A stretch of 64,000 nucleotides of DNA, taken from Sphingobacterium micropteri (GTDB lineage Bacteria; Bacteroidota; Bacteroidia; Sphingobacteriales; Sphingobacteriaceae). How positions within the stretch are numbered: the first letter of the stretch is position 1; every line of letters begins with the position of its first letter. The stretch is taken from contig NZ_JACOIK010000011.1 of NCBI RefSeq assembly GCF_014692515.1, positions 1-64,000 on the forward strand, written 5' to 3'. The position numbers were made by a program, and so were the translations under genes. The notes under the pieces were generated by a model, which had not been told where the DNA came from, did no database searches, and worked only from the letters and a program-made list of their open reading frames with translations. This document shows, piece after piece, positions 42,713 to 51,210 of this stretch.

Positions 42713-45700
42713 ATGATTAATATGCCAAACATTTACAGTTTAAACAGGTGTCGGACAGGTTTTGTAAGGGGCAGTATGCTGTGCTTTGCTTTACTAGCCT
42801 GTCATTATGGTCATGCAGAGAGCAGACCCTATCGGGATGCAGCAGAAATAACAGCCTCGATGGCTCAACAACAAACTATTACGGGTACGGTTCAAAATGC
42901 GACAACGGGTGACCCGCTGTCGGGCGTAACGGTCAACGTGAAAGGAGAAGACGTCGCCACGCAAACGGATGGTGCGGGTAACTTTGAAATTGCAGCGGAA
43001 ATTGGTGATGTGCTGCAAATTCGTTTCATTGGTTTTTCTACCCAAGAGATCACGGTGCGGGGAACAACGGTACAGGTCAGGTTAACTTCCGATGAAGAAA
43101 TATTGGATGAGGTCGTGGTGGTCGGTTATGGTACGCAGCGGCGGAAAGAAATTACTTCTGCTGTTGCCTCGGTCAAAGAAGAGGATTTCAATCGAGGGGG
43201 AATGAGAAACCCCATGGAACTTGTTCAGGGTAAAGTGGCGGGTTTGAATATTACACGTGCTCAGGGGAGTAATCCAAATTCGGCGACGAATATCCAATTA
43301 AGGGGTATGGCCTCTATGAAAGGAACAAACAGCCCACTCATTGTTATTGATGGGATTCCTGGTGGGAATCTGGACTTGGTCAAGCAAGGAGATATTGAGT
43401 CGATCGACGTACTGAAAGACGGGTCGGCAGCAGCTATTTACGGTACCAGGGGAAATGGTGGTGTAATTCTGGTAACGACTAAAAAAGGAAAGGCTGGTAC
43501 GCCACAATTTGAATACTTGACCTATGGTCAAACCGAAGTAGTGAACCGTAGACCCTCCATGCTTAATGCGACACAATTTCGTGAAAAAGTGGTTGATGGA
43601 CTGAACCGACCGTCGTATGACTTGGGATCTGATACCGATCTTTATAATGAACTCATAAACAAAAATAATTTTTCGCACTTCCATAATTTTATAGCCAGTG
43701 GTGGTGGCGAAAATTCAACTTATCGTGCTTCCTTTAACTATGAACAGGCACAGGGTATTGCCAAATCGAATAGTAAAGATCAGTTTGGGGGGCGGATTAA
43801 TTTTAATCAGACTGGACTTAACGACCGATTGACGTTGTCTGCGAATATTGCTGCTAATTTCAGTAAGGCGGACTTATTGGGTGGTCGGAAGGATGATGAT
43901 TCCGAGAATGTTCCAGATTTCGAGCAAGCTGTCCAACGTAATCCTACCGCCCCTATTTATGGGGAAGATGGATCTTTTTATCAGACCCAGGAATTCAATA
44001 ACTATAACCCAATGAGCCGATTGGCACATCGTCTCAATGACCGTAACCAACAAACTTTCTCGGGGGACGCCCGTCTAAAATATCAGATTTTAGAAGAACT
44101 GAGCGTGTCTGCTTTCGGATCCTATGTCCGCGATAACTGGAATGATCGTCAGTATCGTTCTACGGAAGATTGGGACCAGCGACTTAATTCTGACTATCAG
44201 GGGATGGCTTATGCTTATAAACGCAATGAATTGAACTGGACCAAGACATTCGAGAGCACAATTGATTATAATAAGACTTTTAACGACCTGCATACCATAA
44301 CAGGTCTATTGGGTTATAGCTATCAATATGCTACAGCGGAATGGTTTGATATGTCTAATAACGGATTTACCACCGATGGTTTTCTGGATTGGAATTTTGG
44401 GTCTGGAACCGCGCTTACAAATGATCAGCTGCCACGTCCCACCATGGGATCCTTTAAAGAAGATAACACCTTGATTGCGTTCTTTGGTCGTGTGAACTAT
44501 AATTATGCGGATAAATACTTTATTACGGCAATCCTACGTCGCGAGGGTTCTTCCAGATTTGGGGTGAATAATAAATGGGGTAATTTCCCTGCTGTCTCGG
44601 CGGGATGGAATATCTCCAATGAGGAATTCTTCACCAATAAAGAGGTGGTTAACGACCTGAAGTTACGGGTTGGCTATGGGGTAACCGGTAATCAAGGTAT
44701 TCCAAACTACCTTTCGTTAATTACATTGGGAACCGGTGGTGTATACCCGCAAGGCGGTGTTTACTACCAGACTTACGGACTGTCACGTAATCCGAACCCC
44801 GATTTACGCTGGGAACAGAAAGCGGAAACGAACATTGGGGTAGACTTTGGGTTGTTCAACAATCGCTTGACCGGTGCGCTTGATGTATATCATCGTAAAA
44901 CCTCTGATTTGCTGTATGAGTATCGTGCGCAACAACCGTCTTACGGACAGTCAACCATCTGGTACAACGTAGGTGAAGTCGTTAACAAGGGAATCGAGTT
45001 GCAGCTGAGTGGTTCGCCGATTAGAAATGACAACGTACATTGGCAGATCGATTTTACCGGCAATTATCAACAGAATGAATTGACAAAGCTGTCTAGTGAT
45101 GTCTTCCAAAGCGATTATTTAGAATTTGGTGGTCTTCCTTCTCCAGGTAACTTAGGCTCCGCAATTCGCTTGGAAGAGGGGGGAGAAATTGGGTCTTTTT
45201 ACGGAAAACGTTTTGCCGGATATGATGATGCAGGGAAATGGCTGTTTTACAAAGCGGACGGATCTACTGCACATGCGGGAGATATGAATAACGATGATCT
45301 GACATATATCGGAAATGGGGTGCCCAAATTTCAGGCATCTTTGGGTAACCGCGTTAGTTACAAGGGATTTGATTTGACGGTATTCCTCCGTGGTAAATTT
45401 AAATATGACATCCTGAATACCGCGGATATGTTCTTTGGGAACAAAAAATGGTTGCCTAATAATGTTCTTGAATCTGCTTTTGGCAAACACGATCAGTTAG
45501 ACGATGACCCGCAGTACTCAGACTACTATTTGGAAAATGGCTCATTTGTCAAGATTGACAATGTTACCTTGGGATATAACGTCAGTTTGAAAAGCGAACA
45601 TGTCAGAAATCTTTATGTTTATCTAACGGCTAGAAATTTGGCTACCATCACCTCCTATTCTGGATTGGATCCTGAACTACAAGATACGGGATTCGATGCG

Positions 45701-45769
45701 GGGATTGACTCAAGAGGTTTTTATCCGAGAACACAGTCTTGGTCATTTGGGGTGAATATTGGCTTTTAA
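42713..45769 (+). CDS. SusC-type TonB-dependent receptor (second pair)
   Basis: A 1018-residue outer-membrane receptor lacking the STN domain. The signal is atypical, with the hydrophobic stretch SMLCFALLACHYGHAES at 21-37. A carboxypeptidase-regulatory-like domain covers ~55-127 (TITGTVQNATTGDPLSGVTV), followed by LDEVVVVGYGTQRRKE and the plug (ATNIQLRGMASMKGTNSPLIVIDGIP shortened here: INLRG-like, PLIVIDGIP, IDVLKDGSAAAIYGTRGNG), and the barrel ends in WSFGVNIGF. It imports a glycan or peptide with its SusD. With no STN, FecR or sigma factor, regulation differs from the first pair. No enzyme gene adjoins to reveal the substrate. Confidence 0.92.
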   Translation: MINMPNIYSLNRCRTGFVRGSMLCFALLACHYGHAESRPYRDAAEITASMAQQQTITGTVQNATTGDPLSGVTVNVKGEDVATQTDGAGNFEIAAEIGDVLQIRFIGFSTQEITVRGTTVQVRLTSDEEILDEVVVVGYGTQRRKEITSAVASVKEEDFNRGGMRNPMELVQGKVAGLNITRAQGSNPNSATNIQLRGMASMKGTNSPLIVIDGIPGGNLDLVKQGDIESIDVLKDGSAAAIYGTRGNGGVILVTTKKGKAGTPQFEYLTYGQTEVVNRRPSMLNATQFREKVVDGLNRPSYDLGSDTDLYNELINKNNFSHFHNFIASGGGENSTYRASFNYEQAQGIAKSNSKDQFGGRINFNQTGLNDRLTLSANIAANFSKADLLGGRKDDDSENVPDFEQAVQRNPTAPIYGEDGSFYQTQEFNNYNPMSRLAHRLNDRNQQTFSGDARLKYQILEELSVSAFGSYVRDNWNDRQYRSTEDWDQRLNSDYQGMAYAYKRNELNWTKTFESTIDYNKTFNDLHTITGLLGYSYQYATAEWFDMSNNGFTTDGFLDWNFGSGTALTNDQLPRPTMGSFKEDNTLIAFFGRVNYNYADKYFITAILRREGSSRFGVNNKWGNFPAVSAGWNISNEEFFTNKEVVNDLKLRVGYGVTGNQGIPNYLSLITLGTGGVYPQGGVYYQTYGLSRNPNPDLRWEQKAETNIGVDFGLFNNRLTGALDVYHRKTSDLLYEYRAQQPSYGQSTIWYNVGEVVNKGIELQLSGSPIRNDNVHWQIDFTGNYQQNELTKLSSDVFQSDYLEFGGLPSPGNLGSAIRLEEGGEIGSFYGKRFAGYDDAGKWLFYKADGSTAHAGDMNNDDLTYIGNGVPKFQASLGNRVSYKGFDLTVFLRGKFKYDILNTADMFFGNKKWLPNNVLESAFGKHDQLDDDPQYSDYYLENGSFVKIDNVTLGYNVSLKSEHVRNLYVYLTARNLATITSYSGLDPELQDTGFDAGIDSRGFYPRTQSWSFGVNIGF

Positions 45770-45780
45770 TGGAAAGAATT

Positions 45781-47418
45781 ATGAAAACAGTTAAAAAACA
45801 TACGATACGATTTACGGCAGCGGTATTGGTTGCGACGGCTGGTTTTTCTAGTTGTACAAACTTGGATGAAAACCTATATAGCGAGCTTGAGGAAGCTAGC
45901 TTCTACAAAAATAAACTGGAAGTAATGCAGGCGGCATTACGACCATTTACGCATATGCAGGCTTGGTTGGCACCGACGGGAGGTAATGGCTTTTACTACC
46001 ATTCAGAATTGGCGGCAGATCAAGTGGCCTGGCCGCAAAAAGGCCGCCATGGATATGATGGAGGAGACCATTTTCGGATGCATTATCATACCTGGACCGA
46101 CAACGAGAACCGGATGAGAACCGCTTGGGAATTGATGTGGACTGGAGTCGGATTTATAAACAATGCATTAGCTGATATTGAGGCACTTGATATTGAAGCT
46201 ATCGGCATGACGCAGGAAGAGATCGATGAAGTGTTTGCACAGTTGAGAGTTTTGCGCGCTTATCACTACATGCGCATTATGGATATGTGGGGAAATGTTC
46301 CCGTCGCTACAAAGGTGTCCGAAACGCCTGAAAACCCCGAAACGAGGCCGCGGGCGGAAGTCTTTGAATTTGTAAAGACAGAGCTTGAAGCGGAAGTGGA
46401 GAAGTTGCCGGATTTATCTGCGGAAACGGTGGGTAAAGTAAACAAGGCAGCAGGATATGCAATGCTTTCGGAGTTATATCTGAATGCCGACAAGTGGTCT
46501 GGTACAGCGATGTGGGATGAATGTATCGCCGCTTCGGAAAAAGTGATATCCGGGGCGGGTGGTGGTATTGGCGGAACACCGCAATTATCCGAGGATATTA
46601 ACGCTATCTTTAGCAATACGAATAGCGCAAACCCAGAAGCACTTTTCCAGTTCCAATATAGCCGCAAAGGAGGTTTTACGTTTGATTGGGGAGGTTTCTA
46701 CATGAGCTATGACTATATGAAGGAAGTGTTAGATGTAGGGTACGGTGGTTGGAATGCTTTCGTGGTGATCCCAACAGCCTTTGATGCCTATCAGGAGAGT
46801 GATCTACGTAAACAAGACTGGTTTCTCTTTGGACCACAGTACAAATATGGAACACAAACACCGGTAAAAGGAACGGAAGAGTATGCCGGACAAGATCTGG
46901 TCTTTGTGAACGCCATCCGTCGAGAAAGTGAGGGCGACACGAATTCAGAAGGCTCTATGGCCGAAGGAGAAGAAAACTCGGGTGCGAGGTTCCATAAATA
47001 TAAGTCTGGACGCTTAAGCGATGAGAACTACCAGGAAAACGATTACATTATTTATCGTTTAACGGAAATGTATTTCAATAAAGCCGAAGCCCTTATTCGC
47101 AAAAACGGCGGTACTGCCGATCAGGAAGCAGTTGATTTAATCAATGCGTCTAAAGAACGTGCCTTTGAGGCGGCCGACTGGAATGCAAATAGATATACTA
47201 CTGCGAACTTAACGCTTGATGAACTTCTAGCCGAAAGAGGACGGGAGTTTATCTTCGAAGGTAAGCGTAGGACGGATTTGATCCGTTTCGGTAAATATAC
47301 GACCGGATCCTGGTGGGACCATGAAGCGACAAATGATGCGAATAAGGAATTGTTTCCCATTCCGCAGACGCAGCTGGCCATCAACCCTAACCTGCAACAA
47401 AATCCTGGCTACAATTAA
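45781..47418 (+). CDS. SusD/RagB-family surface lipoprotein (second pair)
   Basis: A 545-residue lipoprotein; I place the start at 45781 (MKTVKKHTIRFTAAVLVATA, then GFSSC with the lipidated Cys) rather than at ATG codons overlapping the end of susC. SusD features: LDENLYSELEEASFYKNKLEVM, QLRVLRAYHYMRIMDMWGNVPV, AAGYAMLSELYLNADKW, YRLTEMYFNKAEALIRKNGG and ELLAERGREFIFEGKRRTDLIRFGKY, and a C terminus ending PIPQTQLAINPNLQQNPGYN. It caps the SusC barrel and binds the substrate. A hairpin terminator follows. The pair is free of enzymes, so it may serve nutrients processed elsewhere. Confidence 0.93.
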   Translation: MKTVKKHTIRFTAAVLVATAGFSSCTNLDENLYSELEEASFYKNKLEVMQAALRPFTHMQAWLAPTGGNGFYYHSELAADQVAWPQKGRHGYDGGDHFRMHYHTWTDNENRMRTAWELMWTGVGFINNALADIEALDIEAIGMTQEEIDEVFAQLRVLRAYHYMRIMDMWGNVPVATKVSETPENPETRPRAEVFEFVKTELEAEVEKLPDLSAETVGKVNKAAGYAMLSELYLNADKWSGTAMWDECIAASEKVISGAGGGIGGTPQLSEDINAIFSNTNSANPEALFQFQYSRKGGFTFDWGGFYMSYDYMKEVLDVGYGGWNAFVVIPTAFDAYQESDLRKQDWFLFGPQYKYGTQTPVKGTEEYAGQDLVFVNAIRRESEGDTNSEGSMAEGEENSGARFHKYKSGRLSDENYQENDYIIYRLTEMYFNKAEALIRKNGGTADQEAVDLINASKERAFEAADWNANRYTTANLTLDELLAERGREFIFEGKRRTDLIRFGKYTTGSWWDHEATNDANKELFPIPQTQLAINPNLQQNPGYN

Positions 47419-47463
47419 AGCCTGCCTACAATTAAAGAAAGAAGAATAGCTTGATCATAATCG

Positions 47464-47502
47464 AAAGCGGATATGTACGTCAACGTATATGTCCGCTTTT
47501 TT
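47464..47502 (+). terminator. Terminator after the second SusCD pair
   Basis: AAAGCGGA and TCCGCTTT are the outer stem, with further complementarity towards a short loop (TATGTACG with CGTATAT), followed by a T-tract on the plus strand. The stop codon of the converging response regulator (47480-47482, minus) lies within the hairpin. Confidence 0.8.
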
Positions 47503-48172
47503 GCTTTAAAATGAACCCTACCTTGAAGACGGTCTCTAGGGTCAGAAATTGTGAATGCTGTAAAATTTTTCGAATCCGGCTGATAAAAACATCTAAGCTG
47601 CGACCGAGAAAATAATCGTTGTCACCCCACACGCTGATCAAAATATCTTCTCGCTTTAATACCTGTTCTACATGCTCCAACAGATATTTCCACAGTTCAA
47701 ATTCACGTGCAGTGAGTTTATATACCTTGCTATCGTCGATCACTAACTCCATGGTGTTATTGCGGAGGTAAACATCACATACCTTCAGTTCATCCCGCGT
47801 CGATCCCTGATATCGGTTCAAGATATTATGGATGCGCCAGGCAAGTTCTTCGACGTCAAACGGCTTTGTGATATAATCCGCAGCACCTAATTTCAATCCT
47901 TTCAACCGACTTGTTTTTTGATTTCTCGCCGTTAGAAACAGAAAATGTAAATGTGGCTTTATTTTACGGATGCTCTCAATGAGTTCGAAACCATCTTTTC
48001 CCGGTAAATGAATGTCGACTAATAACAAATCGTAATCGTTTGCTTTACAGTATTCTAAGGCTCCGAAGCTGCTTGGAACCAACTGGGTTGTAAACCCCAC
48101 GGCATTCAAATAATTTTTTACTTCTTGACCGAGGTCTTGATCGTCTTCTATCAACAACAACTTACCTTTCAT
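47480..48172 (-). CDS. OmpR-type response regulator
   Basis: A 230-residue two-component regulator. The receiver domain (1-~120) has LLLIEDDQDLG, the phospho-accepting Asp53 in LLLVDIHLPGKDGFELIE, the Thr of FLFLTARNQ and the Lys of YITKPFDVEEL. The C-terminal winged helix (~135-228) carries VYKLTAREFELWKYLLEH and RSLDVFISRIRKIL, DNA-binding features of OmpR/PhoB. The gene overlaps the sensor kinase by four bases. In layout it resembles the RprXY system of Bacteroides fragilis, but the regulated genes are unknown. The stop codon is inside a terminator hairpin. Confidence 0.92.
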   Translation of the reverse strand: MKGKLLLIEDDQDLGQEVKNYLNAVGFTTQLVPSSFGALEYCKANDYDLLLVDIHLPGKDGFELIESIRKIKPHLHFLFLTARNQKTSRLKGLKLGAADYITKPFDVEELAWRIHNILNRYQGSTRDELKVCDVYLRNNTMELVIDDSKVYKLTAREFELWKYLLEHVEQVLKREDILISVWGDNDYFLGRSLDVFISRIRKILQHSQFLTLETVFKVGFILKQKSGHIR

Positions 48173-49632
48173 CCTTCGTGTTTTTTATCGTTTTTGGGAA
48201 TGATGATTCGAATCTCCGTTCCGCGCGTGTCACGCAGACGTATCTCTTGCTTCCATTGATGAATTTTTATCATTTGATCAACATAATATAGCCCTAGTCC
48301 TAATCCGCCTTTTTCTTTGCCTTGTCTACCCTGATAAAACTTATGGAAGACGTATTGTCGTTCTTCTGGAAGTATTCCCTCGCCATTATCGGAAATTTCC
48401 AGCAGAATGTTTGCTTTTCTTTCTATAAGCCGTACCGTGACTTCTTTATCGGTACTATTATTATGTTTTATGCCATTCTCCATGAGGTTGTTTACGGCTG
48501 TTGTAAAATAAAAAAAATCATATTTTGAAAAAACCTGCTGTAAATCGGTCTCAAATTTTATATGAACATGTGGATGATGTATATATTTTAGACGCAAATC
48601 ATGCAGACTATTTTCTATATCTTCGACCAGGTTACGATGTTCCTTACGAACATTACTGGGATCGAACATCGATATGTCAATGGCTTGATCTACCAGCTGA
48701 TCAATTCGTTTAGATTGCCTTTCGATGACGGCAATGCTTTGCGTGACGCGCGTATTGTTGTATGGTTTTGTTTCTCGTATCAGGTTTTTGACGGAAACGG
48801 ATATAGATGATATGGGTGTTTTAAATTCATGGGTAATGCTATTCAAAAAATCTTGTGTGACTTCATTCAGTTTTTTCTGTTTTTGCCAACGCCGAAAGGT
48901 CAAAATATAAGTTGTCGCAATAATCAATGTACAAATAGCTGTTAGAAGAAAAAGTGGGAATATCTTCTTGTAGACCGTGAACTTTTGTGAATGATTTAAT
49001 CCGTAAAGGGTGAATTTTACCCCGTAGCTATAGGGCATATAAGAAGAAACGGAAATATTGGATACTACCTCATTTGGATCGATATAACGCTCGTCCCCGT
49101 CAATACGAAGGGGTAGAAGAACGTCGTTCCAAATGGTTAGATCGATATAATTTTTACCATCGAAAGAGATCGAAATTTCATCGAGTGTTATCGCATACCC
49201 ATATTTTTCCAGATCCAGGTGGATCGATTTCAGGATAGCGGACATCACGGAATCCATATTGGATGCTGCGGTCAATTCTTTCAAAATATGATTGGTGATC
49301 AGACGTATAGAGTCATTATACATTCGTCTATCCGTTTTATAAAGGTGTTCTAACGCCATAAGACGCTCCTTATCCAAGTAATTATCAAACACATTTTGAC
49401 CGCCCGGATAGAGTTTGTCATTGATGATTGCCTCCCCGTAGAGACGCTTGATTACATCTTTTTCTTTCTGCGCAATTTCACGACTTTCAATATTATAAGA
49501 GCTTGATATGAGCTTGTATTGTAGAATTAGAAGTATAAAAAAGCATAGCGTAGCAAGAAGCCGCAACGCCATATCTCGGTGGATCGTGTGGCAGATCTTT
49601 TTCGTCATGCGTGCAAAACTTCTGTATAGCAT
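48169..49632 (-). CDS. Membrane sensor histidine kinase
   Basis: A 487-residue kinase with two membrane helices (~22-43 and ~224-246) enclosing a ~180-residue periplasmic sensor of no recognised type. Cytoplasmic HisKA domain: DFLNSITHEFKTPISSISVS with phospho-His268; ATPase domain with N box (FTTAVNNLMENGIKHNNS), G1 (LLEISDNGEGILPEERQYVF), F (FYQGRQGKEKGG) and G2 (GLGLGLYYVDQM). It phosphorylates the overlapping response regulator. Two internal Met codons near the start (9 and 21) are alternatives. It is the third gene of a four-gene minus-strand operon starting with the LpxH-like phosphatase. Confidence 0.92.
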   Translation of the reverse strand: MLYRSFARMTKKICHTIHRDMALRLLATLCFFILLILQYKLISSSYNIESREIAQKEKDVIKRLYGEAIINDKLYPGGQNVFDNYLDKERLMALEHLYKTDRRMYNDSIRLITNHILKELTAASNMDSVMSAILKSIHLDLEKYGYAITLDEISISFDGKNYIDLTIWNDVLLPLRIDGDERYIDPNEVVSNISVSSYMPYSYGVKFTLYGLNHSQKFTVYKKIFPLFLLTAICTLIIATTYILTFRRWQKQKKLNEVTQDFLNSITHEFKTPISSISVSVKNLIRETKPYNNTRVTQSIAVIERQSKRIDQLVDQAIDISMFDPSNVRKEHRNLVEDIENSLHDLRLKYIHHPHVHIKFETDLQQVFSKYDFFYFTTAVNNLMENGIKHNNSTDKEVTVRLIERKANILLEISDNGEGILPEERQYVFHKFYQGRQGKEKGGLGLGLYYVDQMIKIHQWKQEIRLRDTRGTEIRIIIPKNDKKHEG

Positions 49633-49654
49633 CTTCCGGAATAAATTTATCGCA

Positions 49655-50215
49655 TCATTTCTTTGCGCGAATCCTACTTAATGTAACTTGTGATATACCT
49701 AGATACGAAGCGATATATCCTAGTTTAATCTGATTAACCAATTCCGGCGCCCGATCCAACAGGTCTTGATAGCTTTCACGTGCTGTTTTAAATAGTTTTG
49801 ACATGAGCCGATATTCAATTTTTAGTGTTTCTACTTCGGCAAGTTTTCTACCCCAATTAGCGATACCTAAGGTATTGGAAAAGAGTGATTGCAATTGAGC
49901 TGAATGGATTCTATACACCGTGACCGGCTCGAGGGATTGTATAGTTTCATAACCTGGTTTACCGTGTACGTAACTATTTAAAGATACAAGTGCATCACCG
50001 GGAAAAGCAAAATCTAAAATGACCTCCCGATCCTCTTTATAATAAAATATACGACAAGATCCGGTTTTCAGAAAATAGAGATAGCGGGAATTTTTGCCTG
50101 TTTCTATAATATTATGCTGTTTATGGAATGTAACTTCTTCAAAAAGCGCCAATAGGGCTTGTTGGTCTGCTGTATGGAGAGGAGCAATACGTTGAATGAT
50201 GGTTAGGGCATCCAT
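49655..50215 (-). CDS. Crp/Fnr-family regulator
   Basis: A 186-residue protein with an N-terminal cyclic-nucleotide-binding fold (~15-125: KHNIIETGKNSRYLYFLKTGSCRIFYY, VILDFAFPGDALVSLNSY) and a helix-turn-helix at the C terminus (KLGYIASYLGISQVTLSRIRAKK). The start is placed at 50215, because earlier codons belong to the end of the overlapping LpxH-like gene. The cAMP-binding Arg-Ser pair of Crp is not seen, as is usual in Bacteroidota, so the ligand is unknown. It overlaps the upstream gene by 13 bases and is followed by the histidine kinase after 22 bases. Confidence 0.88.
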   Translation of the reverse strand: MDALTIIQRIAPLHTADQQALLALFEEVTFHKQHNIIETGKNSRYLYFLKTGSCRIFYYKEDREVILDFAFPGDALVSLNSYVHGKPGYETIQSLEPVTVYRIHSAQLQSLFSNTLGIANWGRKLAEVETLKIEYRLMSKLFKTARESYQDLLDRAPELVNQIKLGYIASYLGISQVTLSRIRAKK

Positions 50216-50946
50216 TTTTTTAATTCCAATTTTGTGCCATCCCATACTGCATAGGTGCAGGCATGTATCCACTCGCCGAGGTTAACGATACGGCTGTTTC
50301 CGGGCAGTTGAATATCGTAGGCGAGATGACGATGCCCAAAGATGAAATAATCGAAATGCTCCTGTTGCAGCAGCTCTTTCGCATATTGAATAAGCCATTC
50401 CTGGTCTTCTCCTAAAAAATGTTCTTCCCCTAAACTAGCCGCTCGGCTGTGACGAGACCATCTTTGCGCAATACCAATGCCGAGGTTTGGGTGTAGTCTT
50501 GCAAAAAGCCACTGGCAGACCTTGCTGCGGAAGAAAGCTTTCAGAAATTTGTACTTTGCATCTCCAGGACCAAGTCCATCGCCATGATGTATATAAAATC
50601 GTTTGCCGTCGAGTTGGAGGATTAGTTCATTATCGACAATATGGGCATTTAATTGCTCTTTTAAATAACCGAACATCCACATGTCATGGTTGCCTTTAAA
50701 GAGCGTGATCTCCACACCGAGGTCGGATAGCTCCGCTAATTTGCCCAGAAAACGGATAAATCCTTTGGGAACTACGGTGCTGTATTCAAACCAGAAGTCA
50801 AAAATATCGCCTACTAAAAAAAGAGCTTTTGCGTCATGCTTGATATGGTCTAGCCAGGAGACAAGCTGCCGCTCCCGCGCTGTAGAGGTTGTTCTGGATG
50901 TGACACCCAAATGAAAATCCGAAGCAAAGTATATTTTATCTCTCAT
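50203..50946 (-). CDS. UDP-2,3-diacylglucosamine diphosphatase-like metallophosphatase
   Basis: A 247-residue calcineurin-like phosphoesterase with the full metal set: Asp and His in FASDFHLG, GDIFDFW, GNHDMWMFG, HHGDGLG and FGHRHLA. These and RLHPNLGIGIAQRWSRHSR match LpxH-type enzymes, which split UDP-2,3-diacylglucosamine to lipid X in lipid A synthesis at the inner membrane. The family assignment is good; the exact substrate is inferred. It is the first gene of an operon with a Crp/Fnr regulator and a two-component system, an odd partnership for a lipid A enzyme. Confidence 0.85.
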   Translation of the reverse strand: MRDKIYFASDFHLGVTSRTTSTARERQLVSWLDHIKHDAKALFLVGDIFDFWFEYSTVVPKGFIRFLGKLAELSDLGVEITLFKGNHDMWMFGYLKEQLNAHIVDNELILQLDGKRFYIHHGDGLGPGDAKYKFLKAFFRSKVCQWLFARLHPNLGIGIAQRWSRHSRAASLGEEHFLGEDQEWLIQYAKELLQQEHFDYFIFGHRHLAYDIQLPGNSRIVNLGEWIHACTYAVWDGTKLELKKWMP

Positions 50947-51143
50947 GGAGCGTCAAAATTAATCAATTTTTGATTAAAGTTGTTTTTTTAAGCCGAACCC
51001 CTCCTTTAACATTCAAGGTCGCATCCAAATATTTTACAACTGCACAAACTTATTTTTAGTACTATCCCTAATGTAAAATATTTGAAGCGACGAGGTTTAT
51101 GGACAAGTGTTTATTCTGGTGTCCATGAGCTCACTTCGTTCGG

Positions 51144-51176
51144 TTTATCTTCTTTTTATGGGAAAAAGAGGATAAA
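51144..51176 (+). repeat. Leader hairpin before the prolyl oligopeptidase gene
   Basis: TTTATCTTCTTTTT and AAAAAGAGGATAAA pair over 14 bases with one G-T-type mismatch and a five-base loop (ATGGG). No T-tract follows, so termination is unlikely; it is 35 bases upstream of the ATG and may affect mRNA stability. Confidence 0.45.
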
Positions 51177-51210
51177 AAGCCTAACTTGCAATCGGTTTAA
51201 AAAAATGGTT

